In this document: positions 33,986 to 43,006 of the stretch, piece after piece | Layout: each line of letters begins with the position of its first letter | How positions within the stretch are numbered: position 1 is the stretch's first letter | Assembly: GCA_905234075.1 (NCBI GenBank) | Contig: CAJOGI010000003.1 | Coordinates: 1 to 64,000, forward strand | DNA from: an uncultured Synergistales bacterium | Lineage (GTDB): Bacteria; Synergistota; Synergistia; Synergistales; Aminobacteriaceae | Direction: 5' to 3' | Length of the DNA stretch: 64,000 nucleotides | The notes under the pieces: generated by a model | What the model saw: the letters and a program-made list of their open reading frames with translations, nothing else | Databases searched by the model: none | Told to the model about the DNA's origin: nothing | Position numbers and translations under genes: made by a program

Positions 33986-34014
33986 TCCTACCTCCTACCT
34001 CCTAACTCCTACCT
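33984..34014. repeat. Heptamer repeat between the exported protein and the CPBP gene
   Basis: Four CTCCTAC/CTCCTAA units between two - strand genes. On the transcribed strand they read as AGGAG motifs right before the next ATG, so they may serve as its ribosome site. Confidence 0.85.
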
Positions 34015-34018
34015 GAAA

Positions 34019-34567
34019 TCACGGTATCGGGGCAAGCCAGACGGCCCAAACGTTGCAGACAGCGTGATAAATTATTGACGGAAGCACCGAGCCTCCGCGA
34101 TGTCTTAAAATTCCCATGACTAGGCCCGGAACAAACGTAGCAACCCGAAGCCAGCCCGTTAAGACGATTAAATGACTTAATGCAAATATAAGAGTCGCAA
34201 AAAAAATTCCGAAATAAACTCCGAATTTTTTTACCGTCAAAGTTTGAAGCCAGCCGCGAAAAAATGTTTCTTCAATGAACGCCGCCGCTATTCCTCCGCC
34301 GAGCGCGTCAAGAGCGTTTAACAATGAAGGGTGCTTCAGGCCGCGTCCTCCCCATTCTTCGGGCCAGTAAAAAGTTATAACCGTCAGCGGAATTAAAGTT
34401 ATTAAGAGCGCGATTATTACGTCAAGTTTTGATTTTTTCGTCAAAAACCATTTAAGCCCGTAAATTTTTTCGTCCTCGTGTCTGCGCCGGCACCATTCAT
34501 ACGGAAAATAAAGCATGAACGCCGCGACGATAAGCCCGATAATTTCTTTATAAAACCTTGACAGCAT
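34019..34567 (-). CDS. CPBP-family intramembrane metalloprotease
   Basis: A 182-residue multi-helix membrane protein. The CPBP (Abi) motifs are in order: EETFFRG near residue 102, a second-block histidine in FALSHLIVLTGW near 133, and a late HAVCNVW near 170. These residues coordinate a metal and place it in the membrane protease family of CAAX/bacteriocin-processing type. Substrate unknown. It overlaps the preceding small membrane protein by 20 bases. Confidence 0.85.
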   Translation of the reverse strand: MLSRFYKEIIGLIVAAFMLYFPYEWCRRRHEDEKIYGLKWFLTKKSKLDVIIALLITLIPLTVITFYWPEEWGGRGLKHPSLLNALDALGGGIAAAFIEETFFRGWLQTLTVKKFGVYFGIFFATLIFALSHLIVLTGWLRVATFVPGLVMGILRHRGGSVLPSIIYHAVCNVWAVWLAPIP

Positions 34568-34823
34568 CGCTTATAAATTGCAGCGTGTTATTGATGTATG
34601 AAGAAATATAAAATCTATTTACGTAAAGATACGCCGAACTCTTCCATAATAAAATTATTACGGGCACAGCGACGATCACCGCGCCTATTCTGTAAATAAT
34701 TTTGCCGGGAAGTTTAGTCCAGCTATCCGAAAGTTCTCCGACAAGCCAGCCCGTTACCATAAATGCAAAGCCTAAAATCCATATTGAAAGGCCAAGAACA
34801 ATTTTAGTGTTCACGATATGCAA
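34548..34823 (-). CDS. Small membrane protein of unknown function
   Basis: A 91-residue protein with two probable membrane helices (residues about 8-28 and 38-58). It starts with TTG, preceded by GGAG about 10 bases away. It overlaps the CPBP gene by 20 bases, so the two are probably co-translated and may form a complex. No family is recognised. Confidence 0.6.
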   Translation of the reverse strand: MHIVNTKIVLGLSIWILGFAFMVTGWLVGELSDSWTKLPGKIIYRIGAVIVAVPVIILLWKSSAYLYVNRFYISSYINNTLQFISDAVKVL

Positions 34824-34895
34824 AAAAAATCAGCTCCATGAAAAAATAAAAATGAAAAATAAATCAAGATTATTATACGTTATATTTTTCCTTGT

Positions 34896-34904
34896 GATAC
34901 ACTT
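34896..34904 (+). promoter_or_regulatory. Extended -10 promoter before the parvulin isomerase gene
   Basis: TGATACACT reads as TG-A-TACACT. Start of transcription would fall near 34911, leaving a 33-base leader with an ACGGAGGA ribosome site before the ATG at 34944. Confidence 0.45.
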
Positions 34905-34943
34905 TAGCGCATGAAAAATAAAACTTACGGAGGATTTTTATTA

Positions 34944-35759
34944 ATGGCTAAAAAATTTTTAGCGGCTTTAATTTTTATCGTGCTCTTTTCATCTTTTGCG
35001 TGCGGTGCTGAAAATAACAAAGTGCTTGCCCGCGTCGGAAGTCATGACATCACAGAAAGCGAAGTTCTGGAATTTATTAAGCCCTTTGGACAGCAGGCGG
35101 CTATGCTCTATGGCTCGGAGCAGGGCAAAAAAATGATCATTGATGACGTTATTTCAATGAGGCTTTACGCTCTTGACGCTCTCGATGCTAAACTCGATCA
35201 GACACCGGAATTTCAACAGAACTTAGAAAATATTAAGAGAACTATGCTTGCTCAGGCAGCTATGCGCGAAGCCATAAAGGACTTGGCAATCACTGACGAA
35301 GAAGCAAAGAAATATTATGACGAGAACCCGAAATTATTTACGCAGCCCGAAAGAGTCAGAGCGAGTCACATTTTAGTAAGCGGCGATGAAAATTTAGCAA
35401 AAGTTCAAGCTGAATTAAAGGCCGGAAAATCTTTTGACGTTGTAGCGAAAGAATTTTCAACGGATCCCGGCAGCGCGGCGAACGGCGGAGACTTGGGCGA
35501 ATTTCCTAAGGGAGTTATGGTGCCGGAATTTGAGAAGGCAGCCTTTGAACTTAAAGAGCCGGGCGACGTTTCAGAACCTGTTAAATCTAAATTCGGCTGG
35601 CACATTATAAAACTCGGCGGACATATCCCGGAGAGCGCAACGCCTTTTGAGCAGGTGAAAGCGAATATCGTTGAGGAACTTAAAAATCAAAAGACCCAAG
35701 AGCTTTTACAGAATAAAGCTAAAGAACTTGAAGGAAAATATAAAGTCGAGAGATTTTAG
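34944..35759 (+). CDS. Parvulin-type peptidyl-prolyl isomerase (PrsA/SurA-like)
   Basis: A 271-residue exported folding factor. The signal peptide ends near CGA (residues 18-22); the cysteine there lacks a proper lipobox, so a soluble periplasmic form is preferred to a lipoprotein. A SurA/PrsA-like N-terminal helical domain (about 25-130) precedes the parvulin domain: RVRASHILVSG, FSTDPGSAANGGDLGEF and FGWHIIKL. I chose ATG at 34944 over 34911 since ACGGAGG lies 8-11 bases upstream. It likely folds outer membrane or periplasmic proteins. Confidence 0.88.
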   Translation: MAKKFLAALIFIVLFSSFACGAENNKVLARVGSHDITESEVLEFIKPFGQQAAMLYGSEQGKKMIIDDVISMRLYALDALDAKLDQTPEFQQNLENIKRTMLAQAAMREAIKDLAITDEEAKKYYDENPKLFTQPERVRASHILVSGDENLAKVQAELKAGKSFDVVAKEFSTDPGSAANGGDLGEFPKGVMVPEFEKAAFELKEPGDVSEPVKSKFGWHIIKLGGHIPESATPFEQVKANIVEELKNQKTQELLQNKAKELEGKYKVERF

Positions 35760-35782
35760 AGCGCAGTAAAGAATTTTAGAGA

Positions 35783-35816
35783 AATGAGGAGTGAAGAGTT
35801 TTTCTTCATTCCTTTT
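35783..35816. terminator. Heptamer-like hairpin between converging genes
   Basis: GAAATGAGGAGTGAAGAG and CTTCATTCC form a short hairpin around TTTTT, followed by a T-run on the + strand. It falls between the parvulin gene and the converging cupin gene and can end either transcript. Confidence 0.5.
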
Positions 35817-35821
35817 TTATT

Positions 35822-36235
35822 TTATGGCAGCTTCGCGTATTCTTCGGGCAATACGGCCTCGCACCACTCATTAGAAGTTTTTTCGCCGGCTACTTCAACG
35901 GCCAAGTGCTGAAACCATGAGTCCCTTGCTGCTCCGTGCCAGTGCTTGACGTTCGCAGGAATGTTCACGACATCGCCGGGTTTTAATTCTCTCGCGTCCC
36001 TGCCCCATTCCTGATACCAGCCCCGGCCTGCAAGACATACTAAAATCTGTCCGCCGCCCTTTTCAGCGTGATGAATGTGCCAATGATTCCGGCAGCCCGG
36101 CTCAAAAGTTACGTTAGCAATAATTACCTGCTCTCTTGAGAGCATTGCGAGATAGCTCTGGCCGTCAAAGTACTGTGCATATGCTTCGTTCTTTTCACCA
36201 ACTGGAAACGCGCTCAAATTTTTTTCGATTGACAT
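35822..36235 (-). CDS. Cupin-domain protein (possible carboxymuconolactone/quercetinase-like)
   Basis: A 137-residue single-cupin protein. The metal-binding motif 1 is HWHIHHAEKGGGQILVCLAG near residue 58, and motif 2 PGDVVNIPANVKHWHGA near 95-110. Those histidines bind a metal. Many such small cupins sit near carboxymuconolactone decarboxylase-type reductases; none is adjacent here, so the reaction is unknown. Confidence 0.83.
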   Translation of the reverse strand: MSIEKNLSAFPVGEKNEAYAQYFDGQSYLAMLSREQVIIANVTFEPGCRNHWHIHHAEKGGGQILVCLAGRGWYQEWGRDARELKPGDVVNIPANVKHWHGAARDSWFQHLAVEVAGEKTSNEWCEAVLPEEYAKLP

Positions 36236-36318
36236 TATTAAAGATAACTCCTTTATTTATAATTAAGAACTAATTATAATCGAAAGAGTTATTTTGAGGA
36301 GTTATGGAATTTGATGAA

Positions 36319-36741
36319 TTACGCTAATTTTGCTCCGAAGGCTTTGCACTCGGCTATAGCGTCATCATCAGGTTCAAGATGCGCTTTCAGTCCTTCTGCA
36401 GCGATGACCGCGTCGGCTTCTTTGCATCTTGCTTCCCATGTTCTCAGCCACTCGCCGTCGCCCCAATCATATGAGCCGAATACAGCAACTTTTTTGCCCT
36501 TCAAACTTCCTGCGGCCTCACTGAAGAACGGTTCCATTTCAGCTTCTTCGATAACTTCCGCGCCCATTGCCGGCGAACCGAACGCAACAACATCATAATC
36601 TGCAAGCTCCGAGACTGAAGCGTCCCCGACAGTTTTCAGCGTTACATCAGCTCCTGCTCCCTTTGCTCCGTCGGCGATAGCATTCGCCATTTTCTCAGTG
36701 TTGCCCGTCGTCGTTACATAGACGATTAAAATTTTTGACAT
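36319..36741 (-). CDS. Flavodoxin
   Basis: A 140-residue flavodoxin. VYVTTTGNTEKMANAI near residue 8 is the FMN phosphate loop, and PAMGAEVIEEAEMEPF plus GSYDWGDGEWLRTW carry the aromatic residues flanking the isoalloxazine ring. It is a soluble one-electron carrier, probably for anaerobic reductases. Confidence 0.92.
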   Translation of the reverse strand: MSKILIVYVTTTGNTEKMANAIADGAKGAGADVTLKTVGDASVSELADYDVVAFGSPAMGAEVIEEAEMEPFFSEAAGSLKGKKVAVFGSYDWGDGEWLRTWEARCKEADAVIAAEGLKAHLEPDDDAIAECKAFGAKLA

Positions 36742-36867
36742 GATAAAAAAACCTCCGTTATTAAAAAATTATTTGACCGTACAAACTTATAACAAGAAAT
36801 TTTTTTTGTCAAGCATACGCAAACCTTATAGAAGGCTTAATTAAAGTAAGATAGATAAAATTAATTT

Positions 36868-37305
36868 TTAATCTTCAAAAACGGATCTCGCGGCCTTGAG
36901 TGAAAAGCCCCGGCTTAAAAGCCTGTTTATAATTTTTCGCTGATCGAGCCCAAGATTCACCCAGCCTTTTGAAACTTCATAGGCCCTTGAGCTTTCTTCT
37001 TCTGTTTCTTCAAGGGCTTCATTAATTTTTTCGCGTGATATCCCTTTATTTGAAAGTTCGTAGATTATTTTTGCATTGCCCCAAGACAAATGACCGTCTA
37101 CGAATAATTTTGCGTAGACTAGGTCATTAATTAAGTCCATATTTTCGGCTTCGGTGAGCAATAATTCTTTTGCTTTGTCGGAAATTTCGTATCGGGATAA
37201 ATACTCCTCAGCTTGCTTGAAAGTACACGGCCTTTTTAGGAGGAAGCTGAAGAAATTTTCACGCGCCTGCGCTTGTTTCTGAGCCTCCGTTATTTTCGAG
37301 GTCAT
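36868..37305 (-). CDS. recX: RecX-family regulatory protein
   Basis: A helical protein of about 145 residues that fits RecX, which inhibits RecA filaments. NFFSFLLKRPCTFKQAEEYLSR and GWVNLGLDQRKIINRLLSRGFS are the characteristic RecX repeats. The listed frame reaches further up, but the conserved part begins with MTSKIT at 37305, preceded by GGGAG at 10 bases. The gene overlaps divIVA by 47 bases. No recA is in the window. Confidence 0.75.
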   Translation of the reverse strand: MTSKITEAQKQAQARENFFSFLLKRPCTFKQAEEYLSRYEISDKAKELLLTEAENMDLINDLVYAKLFVDGHLSWGNAKIIYELSNKGISREKINEALEETEEESSRAYEVSKGWVNLGLDQRKIINRLLSRGFSLKAARSVFED

Positions 37306-37996
37306 TCGGAATTGCTCCCATTTCGTCGTCAATTTCCTGCTGAGCTTTGTCCATGATGCGGCCGAAATCGAAGAGCAGAGACACTGTATTTTTAACAAAC
37401 TGCTGTTTCTGAAGACTCAAAAATTTTATTTGATTTTCGTAATTTTCTACTTCTCTTTCTGCATCGGTCATAAGTCTTTTTGCTTCGGCTCTGGCATTAT
37501 TCAAAATTTCATCAGCTTCATGACGTGCCTGCTGCCGGGAACTTTCAAGTTCCTGCTCGATATTTTCTTTCGAGTGAACAAGCTCTGAGGCTTTATTTTG
37601 AGCCTGAGCTAAAACTTCAGCGGCTTTTCTGTCAGCTTCGTTGATTCGTGCCTGAACGTTTCCCTCAGCGTCTTTAATATACTGAGCGGCTTCAGCTTTT
37701 GCTTCGGCGATTATTTTTTCGGTGTTGACCTTCGCCTGTTCTTCCATGTCCTTAGCAGCTTTGCGAGCCTGAATTAAAGCATCTTTTATAGCGTCAGTCA
37801 TGGCCTCCTGCTTTTTAACAAATGCTTCAAGCTCTTGTATTCGTGCCTCTTTCTCATCTAACTGCATAGTGTAGGCTTCAATGTCGTCGGCAACCTGATT
37901 CAAAAAATCCTCGACATCTGGAATATAATAGCCGCCGAATTTTACTTTTTTGAAGGCTTTGACTTCAACGTCCTTTGCCGTTAATAACTCGCTCAT
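37259..37996 (-). CDS. divIVA: DivIVA-like cell division/polarity protein
   Basis: A 245-residue coiled-coil protein. The N-terminus (TAKDVEVKAFKKVKFGGYYIPDVEDFLNQVADD) is the DivIVA lipid-binding domain. Residues 40-220 are long heptad coiled coil. DivIVA binds curved membrane and organises septum or poles. Its ATG overlaps the sepF stop, and it overlaps recX at its own end, so the three are one unit. Confidence 0.9.
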   Translation of the reverse strand: MSELLTAKDVEVKAFKKVKFGGYYIPDVEDFLNQVADDIEAYTMQLDEKEARIQELEAFVKKQEAMTDAIKDALIQARKAAKDMEEQAKVNTEKIIAEAKAEAAQYIKDAEGNVQARINEADRKAAEVLAQAQNKASELVHSKENIEQELESSRQQARHEADEILNNARAEAKRLMTDAEREVENYENQIKFLSLQKQQFVKNTVSLLFDFGRIMDKAQQEIDDEMGAIPNDLENNGGSETSAGA

Positions 37997-38397
37997 TCCT
38001 TGTCGCTCCCCTCAGGCCACACTTCACACATGCCCTGTCCGGGCGTAAAAAGATACTGAGCAGGCTCGATGAACGTCGTAACCCCGTCGCGGGCAAACGC
38101 AACGCCGTTCATAAAAGTTATAAAAGCCTTGCCCTCTTCTTCATATTGACGCTGATTTAATTCGTGAAGGTCCACAAGTATCATTGCGCCCTTATTAAAT
38201 TCCTCGCGCAGGTGTATTTTATCCGTGCTCAGCGTCTCGCTTCTGTAGTTATATATTATTAATTTTCCGGCGGAATTTGAATCGCCCGATGAATGTGAGC
38301 CGCGCCCGGATTTTCTCTTTTTTCTTTCCTCGATGTAGTCGTCGCTGTCGTCGTAATCGTCCTCGCCGTCAAAGCCGAAGAAACGCATTATATTCAA
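37993..38397 (-). CDS. sepF: SepF-like cell division protein
   Basis: About 135 residues. An acidic, basic-tailed N-terminal linker (DGEDDYDDSDDYIEERKKRK) is followed by the SepF core: GAMILVDLHELNQRQYEEEGKAFITFMNGVAFA and a final TFIEPAQYLFTPG. SepF anchors FtsZ to the membrane; it is typical of Gram-positives but also of some diderms. TTG at 38397 has AGGAGG 9 bases upstream. The ATG three codons later (38388) is the alternative. Confidence 0.85.
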   Translation of the reverse strand: MNIMRFFGFDGEDDYDDSDDYIEERKKRKSGRGSHSSGDSNSAGKLIIYNYRSETLSTDKIHLREEFNKGAMILVDLHELNQRQYEEEGKAFITFMNGVAFARDGVTTFIEPAQYLFTPGQGMCEVWPEGSDKE

Positions 38398-38445
38398 AAC
38401 GAAATTCCTCCTAAAAAAAATATTCATTAATATATCATATTTTTC

Positions 38446-38477
38446 AGTTAGGAGTTAGGAGTTAGGAATTAGGAGGC
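38446..38477 (+). repeat. Heptamer repeat before the purine permease gene
   Basis: Four units of GTTAGGA/ATTAGGA in the divergent gap between sepF and the permease. They end in a run of A. Confidence 0.85.
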
Positions 38478-38537
38478 AAAAAAAAATTCTTATGAGATAA
38501 TTATAAAAAATTTAATTCTTATGGAGTGTGATGCTAG

Positions 38538-39836
38538 ATGTTCAAAATACGCGAGACGGGCAGTACCGTAACAACTGAAATTCTCGCAGGGATTACGACT
38601 TTTGTAACGATGTCGTATATTATTTTCGTCAACCCGGATATTTTGAGTAGGGCCGGAATGGACAAAAACGCTCTGATTGCCGCGACGTGTTTTTCAGCGG
38701 CTTTGGCTACGTTCTTGATGGCATTCATGGCTAACTACCCCATAGCACTTGCGCCCGGTATGGGATTAAACGCTTTCTTCACTTTCAGCGTTGTCTTGAC
38801 GATGCAGGTCAACGGTGCGCCGGTTACGTGGCAGATGGCACTAGCCGCTGTCTTCGTTGACGGAGCGATATTTGCTGTCCTGACCCTTACTAATATTCGT
38901 GAGGCGATAATGAACGGTATTCCCAAGTCGTTAAAAATCGGAATTTCAGCCGGCATAGGATTATTTATTGCTTTTATCGGCCTTCAGAGTGCTGGAATAG
39001 TCGTCGATAATCCTGCGACGCTGCTGGGACTTGGAAGCATTAAAAATAATATGCCCATGATGCTGGCACTTGGCGGATTATTTATAATGTCGGTCTTAAC
39101 TGCTCTCAACGTTCAAGGCGCGTTATTAATCGGGATCGTTCTTGTAACTGCGGCGGCGGCCGGGCTTGGCCTCGTTGAAGTTCCGACAACATTTGTTTCC
39201 GAGCCTCCTTCGGTTGTTCCGCTGCTCTTCAAGTTCGACTTTTCATTAATTAAAACGCCGGAGTTTTGGATTATCGTGTTCACATTCTTCTTTGTTGACT
39301 TCTTCGACACGCTTGGAACTCTTGTCGGAGTTTGCAACAGAAGCGGACTCCTTGACGAAAACGGAAATCTTCCGAGAGCAAAGGGCGCGTTACTGGCTGA
39401 CGCAATCGGAACAATGGCCGGAGCCGCTATGGGAACTTCGACCGTTACATCATACGTAGAAAGCTCTGCTGGTGTTGCTCAGGGCGGACGCACGGGACTT
39501 ACCGCAGTTACAACGGCCCTGCTTTTCCTTGCTGCTCTGTTCTTCACGCCGCTAATCGGAATGGTGCCGGGTTACGCAACCGCACCGGCGTTAATAATAG
39601 TCGGAGTTTACATGATGGTCAGTCTGCGCGACTTGAATTATGATGACTGGACGGAGTTTATTCCTTCATTGCTCGGCTTCTTCATGATGCCGCTGGCCTA
39701 TAGTATTTCCGTTGGTATCGAGTTCGCTATCGTCTCATACGTCATAATTAAAATCCTAACCGGAAAATTTAAGGACGTTTCATTCTTGATGGTTGCTCTT
39801 GCGGTCGTCTTTATCCTCAAAGAATTTTTGGCATAG
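38538..39836 (+). CDS. NCS2/AzgA-family purine permease
   Basis: A 432-residue membrane transporter. TEILAGITTFVTMSYIIFVNP near the N-terminus and LAPGMGLNAFFTFSVV near 77 are typical of the AzgA (hypoxanthine/guanine/adenine) branch; FFVDFFDTLGTLVGVC near 258 and SVTSYVESSAGVAQGGRTG near 298 carry the substrate-binding acidic residues. It takes up purine bases, fitting the salvage enzyme Upp elsewhere in the window only loosely. Confidence 0.92.
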   Translation: MFKIRETGSTVTTEILAGITTFVTMSYIIFVNPDILSRAGMDKNALIAATCFSAALATFLMAFMANYPIALAPGMGLNAFFTFSVVLTMQVNGAPVTWQMALAAVFVDGAIFAVLTLTNIREAIMNGIPKSLKIGISAGIGLFIAFIGLQSAGIVVDNPATLLGLGSIKNNMPMMLALGGLFIMSVLTALNVQGALLIGIVLVTAAAAGLGLVEVPTTFVSEPPSVVPLLFKFDFSLIKTPEFWIIVFTFFFVDFFDTLGTLVGVCNRSGLLDENGNLPRAKGALLADAIGTMAGAAMGTSTVTSYVESSAGVAQGGRTGLTAVTTALLFLAALFFTPLIGMVPGYATAPALIIVGVYMMVSLRDLNYDDWTEFIPSLLGFFMMPLAYSISVGIEFAIVSYVIIKILTGKFKDVSFLMVALAVVFILKEFLA

Positions 39837-39837
39837 C

Positions 39838-39861
39838 ATGAACTCCTAACTCCTCCCTCTA
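39838..39861. repeat. Heptamer repeat at the deacetylase stop
   Basis: CTCCTAACTCCTCC overlaps the last codons and the TAG stop of the converging deacetylase gene, so the end of that protein (RGRS) is repeat-derived. Confidence 0.8.
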
Positions 39862-40526
39862 AAATAAAGCTCATCAAGCCTCACAAAAGTAAATCCGCGT
39901 TCTTTTAATTTTTGAATAATTTCCGGCAGTGCTTCAACAGTGTTCGGCGTGCCTGAGTGCATTAAAATAATGTCGCCGTTGCGTACGCTGCTGAGGACAA
40001 GCCGGACTATTTCTTCAGACGGTCTGCCGGTATAGTCTGCGGTGTTTAAGCTCCAAAGTCCTAGCTTTTTATTCATTCGCCTCATAGCGTTAAATATTTT
40101 CATGTTGAAGCCTCCGCCGGGCGGACGAAGGAAGGCGGTTTTCTTTATTGAGAGGCTCTCAAAAACTTCATCGCAGCGTTCTGCTTCCCTCATAATCTTT
40201 TCGACCCATAACTTATACAAGCGCGGGTGTGTGAAAGAATGATTTTCGAGTTCATGCCCGGCATCATGAAGCATTAAAGTAATATTTGAATAGCGGTCCG
40301 CGAACTTGCCGACAAGAAAAAAAGTAGCGCGTACGCCGTTATTAGTTAGAACGGTGTTAAGTTCCTGCATTCCATGTTCTCTTGGTCCGTCATCAAAAGT
40401 CAGTGCAATTTCATGGACAAATGGATCGCCGGCAGCGATACCGTACTTGGCTCTTTCTGATGTCAAAGGGCCGTGCTCAATGAATAAAAAAATTATTAAA
40501 GCCAGAGTCATTAATCTGTGAAGCAT
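39846..40526 (-). CDS. Exported polysaccharide deacetylase
   Basis: A 226-residue protein with an N-terminal signal or anchor segment. NodB-homology motifs are in order: TFDDGP near residue 42, HSFTHP near 97, and RPPGGGFN near 133, with the metal-binding Asp and His pair. It probably deacetylates peptidoglycan or a surface polymer in the envelope. Confidence 0.9.
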   Translation of the reverse strand: MLHRLMTLALIIFLFIEHGPLTSERAKYGIAAGDPFVHEIALTFDDGPREHGMQELNTVLTNNGVRATFFLVGKFADRYSNITLMLHDAGHELENHSFTHPRLYKLWVEKIMREAERCDEVFESLSIKKTAFLRPPGGGFNMKIFNAMRRMNKKLGLWSLNTADYTGRPSEEIVRLVLSSVRNGDIILMHSGTPNTVEALPEIIQKLKERGFTFVRLDELYFRGRS

Positions 40527-40610
40527 TTTTTTCTCCTGATTAAGAAATAAAATTAAATGAAGTTAAATTATATGACAAAAATTGAGAGAGTGCCGCCGAT
40601 AAAAATTTTG

Positions 40611-40775
40611 TGCTAAAATATTTTTATCCCAGTTTGAAAAAATTTTTAAGAGAGGAAATTTTTGCAACTACTTTTACACTTACAAAAACTTCAAAAATTT
40701 TTACTGTCCGCAAAATTTTACAGAGCAGATTAAAAAAATAGAATCACGATTTTTTTTTTCGTGAAGCCTCAAAAA
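40611..40775 (+). repeat. Dispersed A+T-rich intergenic element, copy C, with upstream extended -10
   Basis: TGCTAAAAT at 40611-40619 precedes, after 42 bases, the core TTTGCAACTACTTTTACACTTAC (40661), which ends in ATAGAATCACGA and ten T. No coding gene lies downstream on the + strand before the converging lpxK, so a transcript from here would be the element itself. The CACGA/TCGTG pair spans the T-run. Confidence 0.65.
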
Positions 40776-40801
40776 AATTTTCTTCCCGAATTTTTATTTT
40801 T

Positions 40802-43006
40802 TTATTGCCGGAGGAGTCTATAAATTTTTTCTTTCATGCCCCAGCCAAGACGATCGCAGGAGAAATTTACAATGTCATCGAGTGCGCCCGGACTTCCCAT
40901 TCTTTCACGGCCTGCACTGCTCATAAAGTCATAAAGTTTTTTATCGCCCAAGACCTTCAGCGCACATTCAGCCAATGCCTGCGAAGTCGGAGACACTAAA
41001 ATTTCAGCGTCGCCCAGCAATTTTTTTTGCACCCTCTTGCCCTTCTCATCAATCGAAATTACAGGAATACCGAGCCCTGCGCATAATTGATTAGCGGTGC
41101 CGCCGAGCCCTAAAAGAATTTTCACGCCGTTCACTGATTTAGCGATGCTGTCATAACTTAAATCGATAGAAATATTATTTTTTGTTAAAGCGTCTGAATT
41201 TTTTTTCCAGCCGTAAGACGCACATGCCTCGAAAAATTTTTCATAATTCAGCGTCGGAGCTAAAATCATTCTAAAAAGATTTTCGCCCGAAGCACTCATG
41301 ATTTCGACAGCGTCAAGCAGTAATTTAACGTCGTTATTAGCACGGGCACGGCTTCCGGGCAGAAGCAAAATAAATTCTCCGCGTTCATACAAATTTTTAT
41401 TTGTTTTTTCGTACAGCAGATCCATTATCGGACTTCCCGAATATATTGCGTTATTTCCGAGCTGTTCCGCGCTTTTAGCGTCCCTTGTCCAAGTCCTGAG
41501 AGTGAATTTATTAATCAAAAATCTTTCAAGCCGCCAGTGTCCGCTTAAATATACTGTCTTAGCAGTCGCGGCGAACATCGGCCTCATGCCGGATCCCCAA
41601 AGGGTATGAAGAATCAAATAAACATCGCCGACGCATACGGGAGTTTTAATTTTTGCTGCAATTTTTTTCCAGTCGTGAAGCTGTGCCCGGACGTGCTTTA
41701 ACAGACCTGCCCTCATGTCTCCGAATAAATCTTTGAGGCTGTATTTCAGTACGCCTCCCGAAGGAGTTACAGACGGCGCAGATTTTATTTCAAAGCCTTC
41801 TTTTACGTAAGCGTCTCCCCTGCCCACTAAAGGAAACGCAAAAATTTTTGAGTGCGGCAATTTTTCGCGGAACTTTTTTGCAAGTATAACGCCTATAGCG
41901 TCCTCGCCGTAACCATTTGAAGCTATTACAATTCTAGGCTGAAGAGTTCTTGACAACGCATCAAAAAATTCTTTGCTTTCATTGACAGCTGCCTTGACTT
42001 TGGGAATAATCATCGGAATATCTTTAACTCCTAACTCTTTAGGCATATTGTACAAATCTTTTTCCGTGCATGTAATATAATCTGCGTGCAATTTTCTTGC
42101 TTGGGAATATAAATTATCTAAATCCTTTTGTGAATAATTATGATGGTCCCGGAACATCGCGGAGCCTGCTACGTTTAATCCGAGTTCTTTCAAGGTATAA
42201 ATAAAACTTTCCGGGCTCCCGATAGCAGAGAATGCAAAAACTTTTGAATTAACTTTTATTTCATTGAGATTATTAAATAAGATCCAGCCGTCATAGTTAA
42301 TTTCTGATGTAAAAATTTTTTCGGGCGCGATATATTTGCTGACAATGGCTTTTAATTTTTCAAGTTCTTCCTGCGGTATTCTTTTCGATTTTGTTAAAAC
42401 TACGATGTCAGCACGCCTCAAGGCCGAAATTTTTTCACGCAGCATTCCTGCCGGGATTAATTTTCCTGAACCGAAAGGGCATACAGCGTCAATTAAAACT
42501 ATATCAGCATCGCGTGTCATGCTTCTGTGTTGAAAAGCGTCATCGGCTATGACAAGCTCAACGCCTTGAGATTTAAGCGCATTTATTCCGTCCATTCTGC
42601 GCCGTGCGACAGCAACGGGGATATTAGGCAGTTTTTTTGATAATAATAACGGCTCGTCGCCTGTTACTGCGCGTTCTCCCTGACCGTTTTGAATTATTAA
42701 AACTTCATTGGATTTTCCCGAATATCCGCGTGTAACTATGCCGACCTTGATATTTTTTGAAGCCGCGTATTCAGCTAACATTCTCACGAAAGGCGTTTTA
42801 TTTGTGCCTCCGTAAGTCAAATTTCCAACGCTGATTAAAGGCAGGGGCGGCTCTTCAGTTTTCAAAAAGCCGTGAATATAAAAAAAATCTATGATTGAAG
42901 TTACCGCGCCGATAAGCCAGGAAAACGGAGTAAAAATGGAATTAATTACAAAATTATTTTTTTCCCCTTTCACGTACAGCATATAATTATTAAGCAATGT
43001 CCCCAT
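40802..43006 (-). CDS. lpxK: LpxK fused to an LpxB-like glycosyltransferase domain
   Basis: A 734-residue fusion. Residues 1 to about 345 are tetraacyldisaccharide 4'-kinase (LpxK), which phosphorylates lipid A precursor: SVGNLTYGGTNKTPFV near 58 is the nucleotide site (GTNK in place of the usual GTGK), and DDAFQHR near 155 the catalytic region. Residues 350-734 resemble LpxB-related glycosyltransferases: ASNGYGEDAIG, LLPGSRARANND, and a late GLGGTANQLCAGLGIPVI. Its start overlaps the msbA end by 17 bases, forming one lipid A unit. Native LpxB function of the C-terminus is doubtful. Confidence 0.85.
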   Translation of the reverse strand: MGTLLNNYMLYVKGEKNNFVINSIFTPFSWLIGAVTSIIDFFYIHGFLKTEEPPLPLISVGNLTYGGTNKTPFVRMLAEYAASKNIKVGIVTRGYSGKSNEVLIIQNGQGERAVTGDEPLLLSKKLPNIPVAVARRRMDGINALKSQGVELVIADDAFQHRSMTRDADIVLIDAVCPFGSGKLIPAGMLREKISALRRADIVVLTKSKRIPQEELEKLKAIVSKYIAPEKIFTSEINYDGWILFNNLNEIKVNSKVFAFSAIGSPESFIYTLKELGLNVAGSAMFRDHHNYSQKDLDNLYSQARKLHADYITCTEKDLYNMPKELGVKDIPMIIPKVKAAVNESKEFFDALSRTLQPRIVIASNGYGEDAIGVILAKKFREKLPHSKIFAFPLVGRGDAYVKEGFEIKSAPSVTPSGGVLKYSLKDLFGDMRAGLLKHVRAQLHDWKKIAAKIKTPVCVGDVYLILHTLWGSGMRPMFAATAKTVYLSGHWRLERFLINKFTLRTWTRDAKSAEQLGNNAIYSGSPIMDLLYEKTNKNLYERGEFILLLPGSRARANNDVKLLLDAVEIMSASGENLFRMILAPTLNYEKFFEACASYGWKKNSDALTKNNISIDLSYDSIAKSVNGVKILLGLGGTANQLCAGLGIPVISIDEKGKRVQKKLLGDAEILVSPTSQALAECALKVLGDKKLYDFMSSAGRERMGSPGALDDIVNFSCDRLGWGMKEKIYRLLRQ

